Positions 53,350 to 62,886 of a stretch of 64,000 nt of DNA are shown piece by piece (the stretch's first letter is position 1; every line of letters begins with the position of its first letter). The translations under genes and the position numbers were made by a program. Under the pieces are notes generated by a model. It was not told where the DNA came from. It saw only the letters and a list, made by a program, of their open reading frames with translations, and did not search any database. This DNA is from Shimia abyssi (GTDB taxonomy: Bacteria > Pseudomonadota > Alphaproteobacteria > Rhodobacterales > Rhodobacteraceae): contig NZ_PYGJ01000001.1 of assembly GCF_003014475.1 (NCBI RefSeq), positions 741,725-805,724 of the forward strand, in the 5' to 3' direction.

Positions 53350-53715
53350 ATGCAGATGACACCCAATCAGCTTCAGCAGGCCTATTGGCCCCGCCCCCCA
53401 TCCGCGCTGGCCGCAAAGCGGCTGGCCCAACCGCCGAACGGCGCTCGGGTAGCAGTGGCGGGCTTGGTGATTCTACGCCAGCGCCCAGGCACAGCAAATG
53501 GTGTCATTTTCCTCACGCTTGAGGATGAGACCGGCGTGGTAAACGTTATCGTCTGGCGTAATTTGTATGAAAAATTCCGCCGTGCGGTCATCGCCGGACG
53601 GCTTCTGCGTGTCACCGGGCGCATTCAACGCGAAGGCAATGTCACCCACCTGATCGCCGAACAAGTTGAGGACGTATCCCCCATGCTCGACATGCTTTTG
53701 CTTCCTTCTGACTAA
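53350..53715 (+). CDS. Stand-alone OB-fold protein matching the C-terminus of DnaE2
   Basis: A 121-residue protein. From about residue 33 it reads VAVAGLVILRQRPGTANG, FLTLEDETGVVNVIVW and LRVTGRIQREGNVTHLIAEQVEDVSP. These blocks are those of the OB-fold at the end of error-prone polymerase DnaE2 (about 1050 residues). Nothing of the PHP, palm or fingers domains remains. The first 30 residues are Pro/Gln-rich and not recognisable. No ribosome site exists, since the SOS box ends two bases before the ATG; an alternative ATG is at 53356. Likely either a remnant of dnaE2 that kept an SOS promoter or a small nucleic-acid-binding SOS protein; imuB at 18.4 kb could be its partner. Confidence 0.8.
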   Translation: MQMTPNQLQQAYWPRPPSALAAKRLAQPPNGARVAVAGLVILRQRPGTANGVIFLTLEDETGVVNVIVWRNLYEKFRRAVIAGRLLRVTGRIQREGNVTHLIAEQVEDVSPMLDMLLLPSD

Positions 53716-53787
53716 AAGTCCACGCCAACGCTTTTGACGCAATACAAAACAGGCTAAAAGGAAATAGTACAACGCAGAGGCCCGAGC

Positions 53788-54321
53788 ATGCCCATCAGAT
53801 CCGCCCTATTCTTGGCTTGCATGGCACTTGTCGCCTGCCAAGAAAAAATCGCGGACACCCCCTACCTTGCAGCACTAAGCGAGCCCGAAATCGTCCGGGC
53901 CGAACATGCTAATGCACCACCAAACGCGCGCCCGGGCAGTTGTTGGGGCCGCGAGGTCAGCCCTGCTGTTGTTGAAACCGTCACAGAACAAATCATCGTG
54001 CAGCCTGCCGAAGTTCTTGATGACGGAACCGTACTTTCGCAGGCCATATATCGTACAGAGACACAGCAACGTATTGTAACAGAGCGACGCGAAACATGGT
54101 TTGAAACACCCTGCCCCGAGATATGGACAGAAGAATTCACCGCATCTCTGCAGCGCGCATTGCAAGCCCGGGGGATGTTTTACGGTGGAATAACCTCGCA
54201 GGCCGACAGCCGTACCCGTGCCGCAATCCGGCGCTATCAAAAGACCGGAGGTTTAGATAGTGCGATATTGTCGCTAGAAAGTGCGCGTCGATTGGGTTTA
54301 ATCGCCGTGGAGCGCGAATAG
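53788..54321 (+). CDS. Lipoprotein with peptidoglycan-binding-like domain
   Basis: A 177-residue protein with a lipobox LVAC (Cys near residue 17). The C-terminal 60 residues (SLQRALQARGMFYGGI, RTRAAIRRYQK) are a PG_binding_1 repeat. The middle part has two conserved-looking Cys (GSCWGRE and TPCPEIW). It starts 72 bases after the OB gene. Its role at the cell wall is inferred from the domain. Confidence 0.82.
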   Translation: MPIRSALFLACMALVACQEKIADTPYLAALSEPEIVRAEHANAPPNARPGSCWGREVSPAVVETVTEQIIVQPAEVLDDGTVLSQAIYRTETQQRIVTERRETWFETPCPEIWTEEFTASLQRALQARGMFYGGITSQADSRTRAAIRRYQKTGGLDSAILSLESARRLGLIAVERE

Positions 54322-54323
54322 AA

Positions 54324-54347
54324 AAGGGCGCTGAAAGCGCCCTTCTC
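54324..54347. terminator. Terminator between the lipoprotein and degP genes
   Basis: AAGGGCGC (54324-54331) and GCGCCCTT (54337-54344), loop TGAAA, followed by CTC. Between convergent genes. Confidence 0.8.
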
Positions 54348-54368
54348 GCAACTAATGTTTAAGGCGCG

Positions 54369-55829
54369 TCATCCATCCAAACTAAGAGCGACGAAACGTG
54401 GTTCACCTCCGCGTCGCACCAAAAGCAACAACGATTTACGCCCAGCGTCTTTTGCTTCCGCAATACGATCTTCCAAATCAGAAATCGACAAAAGCTTCTG
54501 TTGGCTTGCTTCGGTCAGGACATCGCCAGCCCGCAATCCTTTCTCATAAGCCACAGACTCCTCGTCAACAGCGCCAACAACAAGGCCTGTCGTTCCATCA
54601 TCCAAACCAAGCTCTTCGCGTAGCTCTCCAGTCAGCGGAGCAACGGTCAACCCGAGAATTTCACTCTCTTGAGCATCATTTTCGGGTGCTGGCTGGCTCG
54701 CAGGAACAGCCTCTGCTTCTTCGCGGCGACCCAACGTGACCTTCAAAGTTTGCGTTTTGCCATCACGCAGGACAACAACACGGACCGTTTTACCAACTTC
54801 AGTGTTTCCAACCTGCTTGACCAAACCACGGACATTTTCAACGTCTCTGCCATCAAAACTCATGATGACATCGCCTGCTTTCATACCCGAGTCTTTGGCA
54901 GGACCATCCGGTACATCCGTAACCATGGCCCCAGACGCCGTTTCAAGACCTTCAACGGCCTCAACCATATCCTCAGCAACATCCTGGATCCGCACGCCCA
55001 GCCACCCGCGACGGGTTTCGCCAAACTCTTTCAGCTGCGCGACCACCTTGTCCACCACGTTAGACGCCATTGAGAAGCCAATCCCAATCGAACCGCCATT
55101 GGGCGAAAGAATCGCAGTGTTTACGCCGACAACTTCTCCGTCCATGTTGAACAGCGGGCCGCCCGAGTTGCCTCGGTTGATGGCGGCATCGGTCTGAATG
55201 TAATCATCATAACTACCCGAAAGCGCCCGGTTGCGCGCGGAAACGATGCCAGCAGAGACCGAGAACCCTTGGCCCAGCGGATTACCCATCGCAATGACCC
55301 AGTCGCCGACCCGCGCCGTATCGCTGTTGCCAAAGCTCACAAAATCCAGCGGCTCATCAGATTCCACTTTGAGCAGAGCAATATCTGTATTTTTGTCGGT
55401 CCCGATCACCTTGGCCGGCAATTCTTTGCCAGAGTAGAACTCAATCAAGATTTCGTCCGCGCCTTCGATGACGTGGTTGTTGGTCACGACGAACCCGTCT
55501 TCTGAGATCACGAAACCCGACCCGAGAGCGGATGTGCGACGCGGACGATCTCCGTTCCCTTGACGGTCCTGAAACTCACGAAAGAAATCTTCGAATGGCG
55601 ACCCTTCTGGAACCACTCCCTGTGGGCCGGTGCGACCTGCCACAACTGTGGACGTCGTGATATTCACCACCGACGGGCTGAATTTCTCGGCCAGATCCGC
55701 GAAGCTCTCAGGGCGCGCCTGAGCCGCGATGGATTGCGCCAGCAACAGCACCATCGCCAAAGCAGAAATCCAAACCGCTCGAACATGCGCCAATCCTTGA
55801 CGCCGAATTGCGACTGCCTGAGTATTCAC
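54369..55829 (-). CDS. Do/DegP-family periplasmic serine protease
   Basis: A 486-residue protease-chaperone of the envelope. A signal peptide (WISALAMVLLLAQSIAAQA) is followed by a trypsin-like domain with His in NNHVIEG, Asp in DIALLKV and Ser in GNSGGPL, then two PDZ domains. Start GTG 55829, eight bases after AGGAG; a frame from 55892 is longer. It is on the same strand as the hflKC group, as in many alphaproteobacteria, but separated by 527 bases. Confidence 0.93.
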   Translation of the reverse strand: MNTQAVAIRRQGLAHVRAVWISALAMVLLLAQSIAAQARPESFADLAEKFSPSVVNITTSTVVAGRTGPQGVVPEGSPFEDFFREFQDRQGNGDRPRRTSALGSGFVISEDGFVVTNNHVIEGADEILIEFYSGKELPAKVIGTDKNTDIALLKVESDEPLDFVSFGNSDTARVGDWVIAMGNPLGQGFSVSAGIVSARNRALSGSYDDYIQTDAAINRGNSGGPLFNMDGEVVGVNTAILSPNGGSIGIGFSMASNVVDKVVAQLKEFGETRRGWLGVRIQDVAEDMVEAVEGLETASGAMVTDVPDGPAKDSGMKAGDVIMSFDGRDVENVRGLVKQVGNTEVGKTVRVVVLRDGKTQTLKVTLGRREEAEAVPASQPAPENDAQESEILGLTVAPLTGELREELGLDDGTTGLVVGAVDEESVAYEKGLRAGDVLTEASQQKLLSISDLEDRIAEAKDAGRKSLLLLVRRGGEPRFVALSLDG

Positions 55830-56356
55830 TCGATTATCTCCTGTATTGTTTTTGAAGCCACATTGATCATCGCTGGAAGCCCAGCCTTTCATGCGGGCAC
55901 AATTTGAATGTAGGTTCCATCAATCGCAACTCAACGTTTCTCGCTGCATCACAACTCCATGTGATGACACGGTGAAGACTTTGACAATTGGTTTATACAT
56001 AGCTCTGCGCAAAAATGCGATGACACAAGGGTGTCAAGTTACGCAACTATAACTTCGCGGGCCACACTCATTCGGTGAATGACCATATTGCATATGCAAG
56101 CTTAGAGTCCGGATTCCTTTGGCAAATTTTGGTTGCCAAACGTTAATTGACCATAAATGGAACAACAATCCTCACTTGCCTTTAGGCAACTTCTACATTT
56201 CCAGACTACGTGTCTAAGTGTCCCAGAAACATGGTGCCTTAACCGAAAATTCAAAATCGAATTGAATCACAAACTCGTGATGCCCGTGTAATCTAGCGCA
56301 AGCTGGAATGACATCGGAGCGGCAAAAGTTCGCTCAAAGCTCGAAACCATCACATT
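55830..56356. other. 527-base intergenic region with inverted repeats
   Basis: No gene is seen. Inverted repeats are TTTGGCAA (56118-56125) / TTGCCAAA (56133-56140), a perfect 8-bp pair with 7-base centre, TTGCC (56176-56180) / GGCAA (56185-56189), and TCATTC-GGT-GAATGA near 56068-56082. The region must hold the degP promoter and the end of the hflK-hflC-DUF2065 unit. The repeated TTGCC/GGCAA element may be a binding site or a small RNA. Confidence 0.45.
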
Positions 56357-56551
56357 TTATGCACCTAAATGCGCAACCCAGATCAGAATCAAACCCAGCA
56401 CCAATGCCATAACTCCGACATTGCGTCGCTGGTTTTCAGTTAGGCTACGCAATGCCTCAAGCAGGCTCTCCACAAGCGAAGGGGCCAGTGCGTACACCAG
56501 CCCCTCGACAATCAAAACAAGCCCAACAGCCAGCAACGCCGTGCTGATCAT
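56357..56551 (-). CDS. DUF2065 small membrane protein
   Basis: A 64-residue protein with two membrane helices (about 1-20 and 44-62), the pattern of DUF2065, commonly encoded after hflC. ATG overlaps the hflC stop by one base (TAATG), so translation is coupled. Function unknown, probably in the HflKC-FtsH complex environment. Confidence 0.9.
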   Translation of the reverse strand: MISTALLAVGLVLIVEGLVYALAPSLVESLLEALRSLTENQRRNVGVMALVLGLILIWVAHLGA

Positions 56552-57420
56552 TAGCGCCCCATATCGCTCTTCAGATAGTTAAAAAACTCGCTATCGGGTG
56601 ACATCACCATAGAAGAGTTCCCACCCTGAAGGGCGATACGATAGGCATTCAGTGACCGGTAGAACTCAAAGAACTCGGGGTCCGCCCCAAAAGCTTCGGC
56701 AAAGATACCATTTCGACGCGCGTCAGCTTCACCGCGAACGATTTCGCTTTGACGATTGGCGTCTGAAACAAGCTCGACCACCGTACGATCGGCTTGGGCG
56801 CGGACACGTTGCGCAGCCTCTTCGCCGCGCGCGATCTCATCCGCCGCTTCCCGTTCACGTTCTGCGCGCATCCGGGCAAAAGTCGCTTCAAGGTTGGCCT
56901 GCGGCAGATCTGTGCGCTTCAAACGCACGTCGACTACTTCAAGACCAAGGCCCCGAGCTTCAACAATCGCCGCATCGCGGATGCGGTTCATCAGGCTGAC
57001 ACGGTCAACCGAAAGGACCGAATCCGACCGCACCGAGCCCAACACTTCGCGTGTCTCCGAACGCAGAATATTGTCCAAACGACGTTCGGCCAGTTCGATA
57101 CCACCTGTACCAACGGCTTGCCGGAACTGTGTGACATCAGCAATCCGATAACGGGCGAAGGCATCGACAATCAATCGACGGTCATCCAATGGCGTCACTT
57201 CCAGCGGGCCAACTTCACGGCTCAGAATGCGGTCATCATAAGTAACCACTTCTTGAATGAGTGGGATTTTGAACGCTAATCCTGGCTCTTCTTTGACAGT
57301 CACAACCCGGCCAAACTGCAGCACCAGCGCCTTTTCACGCTCATCAACGATGAACAGCGACGATAACACCCCAGCAACCAGAATAACCGCAATGGGCAGG
57401 AGAAATGTTGTCTTTCTCAT
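56551..57420 (-). CDS. hflC: Protease modulator HflC
   Basis: A 289-residue SPFH/prohibitin protein: one N-terminal membrane helix (FLLPIAVILVAGVLSSLFIV) and a periplasmic SPFH domain with a long coiled coil (MRAEREREAADEIARGEEAA). With HflK it forms the cage around FtsH. The start ATG 57420 lies one base after the hflK stop; the frame to 57447 is an extension. Confidence 0.95.
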   Translation of the reverse strand: MRKTTFLLPIAVILVAGVLSSLFIVDEREKALVLQFGRVVTVKEEPGLAFKIPLIQEVVTYDDRILSREVGPLEVTPLDDRRLIVDAFARYRIADVTQFRQAVGTGGIELAERRLDNILRSETREVLGSVRSDSVLSVDRVSLMNRIRDAAIVEARGLGLEVVDVRLKRTDLPQANLEATFARMRAEREREAADEIARGEEAAQRVRAQADRTVVELVSDANRQSEIVRGEADARRNGIFAEAFGADPEFFEFYRSLNAYRIALQGGNSSMVMSPDSEFFNYLKSDMGR

Positions 57421-57421
57421 A

Positions 57422-58549
57422 TCACTTGTCCCCCTTGCGCAGTTCATTCAGCGGCAGATACGGCACGACGCCCTGTCCACCAGCCGACTCGTCAATAATC
57501 ACCTTGTCGATATTGCCCAAGACTTCTTCCATGGTTTCCAGATACAGACGTTTACGCGTCACTTCCGGTGCCTTTGTGTACTCTTCCAAAACGGCAGAGA
57601 AACGGCTCGCTTCACCTTCGGCTTCGTTCACAACACGTGCGCGGTAAGCCTCGGATTCTTCCAAAATCTGAGCCGCTTCACCACGTGCCCCTGCCAATAC
57701 TCTATTGGCATATGCGTCCGCCTGTTTTTCCAAACGGTCGCGCTCTTGACTAGCCGATTGTACTTCGCGGAAGGCATCTTTCACCGGGTCTGGTGGATCA
57801 GCACCATCAAAGTTGATCCGCACGACATTTACACCGGAATTGTAGGTGTCCAGTGTCGATTGAATCAGCTCTTGCAGTCGATCCGAGATCACACCTCGGT
57901 CTCGGTTAAGGATCGGTGCCAGCTCAGACTGAGCGATAATTTCACGCATTGCCGCTTCTGCCACCGCCCGAATTGTTGTCTCCGGGTCGCGCAAGTTAAA
58001 CAGGAACTGCGCCGGGTCCGAAATGTTCCAAACCACCTGGAAATCAATATCAACGATATTCTCATCCCCAGTCAGCATCAGGCCGTCGGTCGACCGGTTG
58101 CTGGATGGAATATCTTCGGTCCGCTCCCGCGAAACAACCACCACTTCAGCCGACACAACAGGCCATGGCGCAAAGTTCAGCCCTGGCTCACCGGTTGCCA
58201 AATATTCACCCAGAAACAGCTCAACCGACTTTTCTTCGGGTTTGACCGAATAAAAGCTGGCCGCCCCCCAAGCGATCACAGCAAGACCGATCCCAATTAA
58301 GATCGTGCCCTTGGTCAACTTGGGGCCACCGCCGCCTTGGGGCGCACCGCCGCCGGACTGGCCACCGCCACCGCCGCGTCCGCCCATAAGAACTCGCAAC
58401 TGATCCTGACCTTTTTTCATCAGGTCATCGATATCCGGAATCTGCGAGTTTTCGCCCTCAGGCGGTCGGCGTCCATCACCATTGTTACCACGGTTTCCAC
58501 CGCCTTGATTGCCGCCCCCTCCCCAGGGGCCGCCATTATTACCTGCCAT
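57422..58549 (-). CDS. hflK: FtsH protease activity modulator HflK
   Basis: A 375-residue protein with a Gly- and Asn-rich cytosolic N-terminus (1-75), one membrane helix (about 79-100) and an SPFH domain with coiled coil (SQERDRLEKQADAYANRV). Partner of HflC. It follows the glutathione reductase gene on the same strand after 77 bases. Confidence 0.95.
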   Translation of the reverse strand: MAGNNGGPWGGGGNQGGGNRGNNGDGRRPPEGENSQIPDIDDLMKKGQDQLRVLMGGRGGGGGQSGGGAPQGGGGPKLTKGTILIGIGLAVIAWGAASFYSVKPEEKSVELFLGEYLATGEPGLNFAPWPVVSAEVVVVSRERTEDIPSSNRSTDGLMLTGDENIVDIDFQVVWNISDPAQFLFNLRDPETTIRAVAEAAMREIIAQSELAPILNRDRGVISDRLQELIQSTLDTYNSGVNVVRINFDGADPPDPVKDAFREVQSASQERDRLEKQADAYANRVLAGARGEAAQILEESEAYRARVVNEAEGEASRFSAVLEEYTKAPEVTRKRLYLETMEEVLGNIDKVIIDESAGGQGVVPYLPLNELRKGDK

Positions 58550-58626
58550 AAAGGTATATCCCTTTCTTGTAACATCATCGGCGCTGCCTCTAACCTGAGG
58601 TCTGCGCCGAAAATTTCAACCCGCCA

Positions 58627-59982
58627 TCATGCGGTTCGTATTGGCGCTTTCATGGTTACGATCTCTTCTGACATAGTCGGATGTACGGCGACAGTCCGGT
58701 CAAAATCTTCTTTGGTAGCGCCCATTTTCACGGCAACGCCAGCGAGCTGTATCATTTCACCGGCACCAGGTGCCACAATATGACATCCTAAAACTTTGCG
58801 CGTCGCCTGGCTCACGACCAATTTCATCAACACACGCTCTGCACGGCCGGCAAAACTCTGCTGCATAGGTTTAAAGCTCGTCGCGTACACTTCGATCGGT
58901 TCCTGATCGGCGGCATCTTCCTCACTGAGGCCAACAGTGCCAATTTCAGGTTGCGTAAAAATTGCAGTCGGAATCAACTCGTGATCCACAGGTGTTGGGT
59001 TGCCATTGAACACTGTCTCGACAAAAGCCATACCCTCTCGGATGGCAACTGGTGTCAAATTCACCCGATCTGTCACATCACCCACAGCAAAGATCGAAGG
59101 TACGCCGGTCTGGCTGTACTCATCAACTTCTATTTGCCCTTTACGGCCAAGCTTGACGCCAATTCCTTCGAGACCCAGGTCATCCGTGTTCGGACGACGC
59201 CCAGTGGCAAACATTACCTGATCAAACAGGCGTTCGTCGCCATTGGTTGATTTCACCCAAATCTTTTCGCCGTCTTTTTTCATCTCCAGCACGTTTGTGC
59301 CCAGATGAACATCTATACCGCGCTGGCACATCTCTTCGCAAACCAACCCGCGTGCCTCGTCATCAAAGCCACGTAAAATTTGCGCGCCACGGTAATACTG
59401 TGTCGTTTTCACACCCAGCCCATGCATGATTCCAGCGAATTCACAGGCAATATAACCGCCGCCTACAATCAGAATGCTCTCGGGCAGTTTTTCCAAATGG
59501 AATATTTCATTTGAGCTAATACCTAGGTTGGCACCAGGAAGTTCGGGCCAAACCGGTCGGCCGCCCATGGCGAGCAGCACGTGTTTGGCTGTCTTGCGCG
59601 TTCCATCAGCTAACTCAACTGTATGCGCATCGACCATCTTGGCGCGCATATCAAAAGTCTGAACACCATTGTTGGCTAGTAGGCTACGATAGATGCCTTC
59701 TAATCGGTCCAACTCTGCGTGCAGCTTTTCTTTGAAGGCGTCCCAGTTGAACGCACCGGGCGTGATGTCCCAACCATAGGCCTGCGCATCTTCGACCATG
59801 CCGGAATACTCGCTGGCAAACACCATCAGCTTCTTGGGTACGCACCCGCGGATCACGCATGTCCCGCCGTAACGGTCTTCCTCAGCCAGTGCCACCTTCA
59901 CGCCTTCAGCAGCCGCAACACGCGCGGCCCGAACACCACCGGAGCCGCCACCGATGACAAACAAATCATAGTCAAAAGACAT
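58627..59982 (-). CDS. gor: Glutathione-disulfide reductase
   Basis: A 451-residue flavoenzyme that restores reduced glutathione with NADPH. FAD motif GGGSGGVRAARVAA at the start, redox pair in GGTCVIRGCVPKK near residue 40-50, NAD(P) motif GGGYIACEFAG near residue 173 and the dimer-interface active site VHPTMSEE at the C-terminus. Several glutathione enzymes (maiA, formaldehyde dehydrogenase, GST) are in this window. It follows rpiA after 14 bases on the minus strand. Confidence 0.96.
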   Translation of the reverse strand: MSFDYDLFVIGGGSGGVRAARVAAAEGVKVALAEEDRYGGTCVIRGCVPKKLMVFASEYSGMVEDAQAYGWDITPGAFNWDAFKEKLHAELDRLEGIYRSLLANNGVQTFDMRAKMVDAHTVELADGTRKTAKHVLLAMGGRPVWPELPGANLGISSNEIFHLEKLPESILIVGGGYIACEFAGIMHGLGVKTTQYYRGAQILRGFDDEARGLVCEEMCQRGIDVHLGTNVLEMKKDGEKIWVKSTNGDERLFDQVMFATGRRPNTDDLGLEGIGVKLGRKGQIEVDEYSQTGVPSIFAVGDVTDRVNLTPVAIREGMAFVETVFNGNPTPVDHELIPTAIFTQPEIGTVGLSEEDAADQEPIEVYATSFKPMQQSFAGRAERVLMKLVVSQATRKVLGCHIVAPGAGEMIQLAGVAVKMGATKEDFDRTVAVHPTMSEEIVTMKAPIRTA

Positions 59983-59996
59983 CTTTGTAGAATTCC

Positions 59997-60785
59997 TTAA
60001 TCCACGAGATCCGTGAAAAGATTGTCAGTTTCAGCGAAGTCCAGCATCGCCTCTTCGATCGTGCCGGCATTGATATCGCGTACTTCCACGCGTCCATCGC
60101 CATAGCCGACAATCACAGCGTCACAGATATCTATGAACAGTCCATTTTCAACCACGCCTGGCATCTGGTTCATCACCATCGCCAGTTGGCGAGCATCACC
60201 AATTCGGTTCAGGTGTAGATCAAGAATGTGATTTCCTTCATCTGTCACAAACGGCGCATCACCGTTCATGCGCATCGTTGTTCGACGCCCCAGAACATCC
60301 ATACTCACCAAAGTTTCTTCAATCAGCGCCTGGGTGGTTTGCCAGCCATATGGCACCACCTCGACGGGCAGAGGGAACGACCCGAGCGTCTCCACTTCTT
60401 TGCCCACATCGGCAATCACAATCATTTGATCGCTGGCGGTCGCCACAATCTTTTCCTGCAAAAGCGCGCCACCACCGCCTTTTATCAAGTTCAAGTTTTC
60501 ATCAAATTCGTCCGCGCCATCAATGGTCACATCCAACCAACGTGCCGCATCTAAGCTGATTACTTCAATTCCAACTTCTCGGGCCAATTCGGCAGTGCGC
60601 GTCGACGTTGGCACACCTTTGATCTTCAACCCTTCTTCGCGCACCATTTCACCAAGGCAACGCACCAACCACGCAGCGGTCGATCCGGTACCCAATCCGA
60701 CACGCATCCCATCTTCGACATAATCAGTGGCCCGCTTTGCAGCGACAAATTTGGCCTTGTCGATCGGCGACAGTTCTCCGGTCAT
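59997..60785 (-). CDS. rpiA: Ribose-5-phosphate isomerase A
   Basis: A 262-residue enzyme of the pentose phosphate pathway. Family blocks: GLGTGSTAAWLVRCLGE near residue 30, DGADEFDENLNLIKGGGGALLQEKIVA near residue 88-115. ATG 60785 is selected by length and homologous N-terminus (SPIDKAKFVAAKRA); ATG 60803 and a frame to 60851 are alternatives. The 14-base gap to gor indicates cotranscription. Confidence 0.95.
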   Translation of the reverse strand: MTGELSPIDKAKFVAAKRATDYVEDGMRVGLGTGSTAAWLVRCLGEMVREEGLKIKGVPTSTRTAELAREVGIEVISLDAARWLDVTIDGADEFDENLNLIKGGGGALLQEKIVATASDQMIVIADVGKEVETLGSFPLPVEVVPYGWQTTQALIEETLVSMDVLGRRTTMRMNGDAPFVTDEGNHILDLHLNRIGDARQLAMVMNQMPGVVENGLFIDICDAVIVGYGDGRVEVRDINAGTIEEAMLDFAETDNLFTDLVD

Positions 60786-60992
60786 TGCGCGATTCCCCAG
60801 CATTGCTTTGCAAAGGTTATAGAAAAGAAGCGCGGCGGGGGCGAGTGCCAATTCGATACAACACTCCGTTTCGCGCGGTCAAAGCCTCAAATTCGGCTCT
60901 CAATCGAAAAACCGAGCCGTCACGTTCCCAATCATCCAAACACAAAACCGGTTTCGCATCACAATTGAAATGGGTTAGGTGCCATCTCAAAA

Positions 60993-61316
60993 TTACGCAA
61001 CAACCTCTGCCGCCTCGTGAATGGTGACCCAGCCATCATTATTGATGTCTGCCACAAGCAAGCGCCGCATCGCACTCGCCCTTACCGAAGCGCGGCGAAT
61101 GGCAATCATGGCAACTATTCCATCGGCATCTATCTGACCGCCCTGCCCAAATCTCAAAACTGCGTTGCTGGCGTGTTCCAATGCTTCTTCAGATTTGCCT
61201 TCCAGAGCATCAAAGTAAGCAGTCAACAAGTCATCAACCGCTTCCTGTGCCGACAATGGAAGCAAAACGCTGAACCACGCCACTAAAACCAAAATTGCCG
61301 CAAAGGCCAAACGCAT
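60993..61316 (-). CDS. Secreted EF-hand protein
   Basis: A 107-residue protein with a signal peptide (AILVLVAWFSVLLPLSAQ, cleavage near residue 23). The C-terminal DINNDGWVTIHE is a complete 12-residue EF-hand loop; an earlier QIDADGIVAMI resembles a second, shorter loop. A calcium-binding periplasmic protein of unknown role. It lies alone between rpiA and sdaA. Confidence 0.8.
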   Translation of the reverse strand: MRLAFAAILVLVAWFSVLLPLSAQEAVDDLLTAYFDALEGKSEEALEHASNAVLRFGQGGQIDADGIVAMIAIRRASVRASAMRRLLVADINNDGWVTIHEAAEVVA

Positions 61317-61491
61317 ACCGAATCTCCCCTTTGGTCAGTGTCCGACGAGGCCCTCTAACAATGCTGTAACCAATCTACTTTGAGCGGATATCTAGCAAAA
61401 AATGTCGCTTTAGCTCCCTGTTCCATCCAGCGAGCTGCTAACTTTGCCAGCATCTTATATGACCACAAATCCACTACAGGACGCGCGCCTT

Positions 61492-62865
61492 ATGTTTCTT
61501 TCGGTCTTCGACATGTTCAAAGTGGGCGTCGGCCCTTCTTCTTCGCACACAATGGGCCCCATGGTAGCTGCGGCGCGGTTCCTTGATACGATGCGCGCAT
61601 CTCCATTTGACTTTCATGGATTGCGTGGCTCGCTTCATGGCTCGTTGGCTTTTACCGGCATTGGTCACGCCACAGATCGTGCGACAATTCTGGGGCTCGC
61701 CGGTTTCGCCCCCGAAACATATGACAATGATCGTGCTGAAACCGCGCTCGACGCCATCCGCGAAACGCACCAGGTCTCACCGGAGGGACTGCCGCTACTA
61801 CATTTTAATCCCAAGGAAGACCTGCGCTTTGATTTTGGCCCCAACCTGCCCGGACATGCAAATGGTATGATCCTCATGGCGACGGATGCCCAAGGCGACA
61901 TCATTCTTCAGGAAACCTACTACTCCATCGGCGGTGGCTTCGTTATGACAGAATCTGAACTGTCGGCAGGTAAAGACGCCGACGAGGGTTCACCAGTGCC
62001 CTACCCTTTCAAAACCGCGGAAGAAATGCTGCTGATGTCTAAAACGTCTGGCAAGTCCATTGCTCAAATGAAGCGCGCGAACGAAATCTCGCGTGGCTGC
62101 ACTGAGAGCCTCGCTAAAGGCTGCGCTCGCATTTGGCAGGTGATGAACGACTGCATCGACAGGGGGTTGAAAACTGACGGCATTTTGCCCGGTGGGTTAA
62201 ACGTGCGACGACGCGCCAAATCCATCCACGTTGCTCTTCAGGCCGAGCGCGGCATGAACCTAAATGCACCTCATACGATAAATGACTGGATGAGCGCCTA
62301 TGCTATGGCCGTAAACGAAGAAAATGCCGCCGGGGGTCAAGTGGTCACCGCTCCCACGAACGGAGCCGCCGGTGTACTTCCCGCGGTAATCCGTTACTGG
62401 CTCGACCATGTACCAGGAGCCGCGCCTTCTCGCATTGAGGAATTCTTGCTCACAGCTGCCGCAATCGGAGGCTTGGTTAAATTCAACGCGTCCATCTCCG
62501 GTGCTGAAGCTGGCTGTCAAGCCGAAGTGGGTTCTGCTTCCGCTATGGCCGCTGCAGGGTTATGCGCAGCTATGGGCGGGACATCGGAGCAAATCGAAAA
62601 CGCGGCGGAAATTGCGCTAGAGCACCACTTGGGTATGACATGCGATCCGGTCAAAGGTCTTGTGCAAGTTCCATGCATTGAAAGAAACGGTCTTGGGGCG
62701 ATCAAGGCGGTTTCCGCGGCATCACTTGCACTGCGTGGCGACGGTCAGCATCTTGTCCCACTAGACGCCGTCATTGAAACTATGCGCCAGACAGGCGCAG
62801 ACATGCATGAAAAGTACAAAGAAACGTCGCTCGGTGGACTCGCCGTCAATATCCCAAATTGCTAG
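61492..62865 (+). CDS. sdaA: L-serine ammonia-lyase
   Basis: Deaminates serine to pyruvate with a [4Fe-4S] cluster. The 457-residue fused-type enzyme has SVFDMFKVGVGPSSSHTMGP at the N-terminus and three cluster cysteines: GCQAEVGS, MTCDPVKG and VPCIERN. Start ATG 61492 gives the standard start; an ATG at 61459 has no ribosome site. Pyruvate from this reaction feeds the carboxylase at 33.7 kb only in a general sense. Confidence 0.95.
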   Translation: MFLSVFDMFKVGVGPSSSHTMGPMVAAARFLDTMRASPFDFHGLRGSLHGSLAFTGIGHATDRATILGLAGFAPETYDNDRAETALDAIRETHQVSPEGLPLLHFNPKEDLRFDFGPNLPGHANGMILMATDAQGDIILQETYYSIGGGFVMTESELSAGKDADEGSPVPYPFKTAEEMLLMSKTSGKSIAQMKRANEISRGCTESLAKGCARIWQVMNDCIDRGLKTDGILPGGLNVRRRAKSIHVALQAERGMNLNAPHTINDWMSAYAMAVNEENAAGGQVVTAPTNGAAGVLPAVIRYWLDHVPGAAPSRIEEFLLTAAAIGGLVKFNASISGAEAGCQAEVGSASAMAAAGLCAAMGGTSEQIENAAEIALEHHLGMTCDPVKGLVQVPCIERNGLGAIKAVSAASLALRGDGQHLVPLDAVIETMRQTGADMHEKYKETSLGGLAVNIPNC

Positions 62866-62886
62866 ACGCTTGCATTGCCTGTAGCA

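Noticed and set aside
56118..56140. TTTGGCAA-N7-TTGCCAAA as a sigma-54 promoter
   Set aside because: The distance between GG and GC is 12 rather than the required 10 bases.
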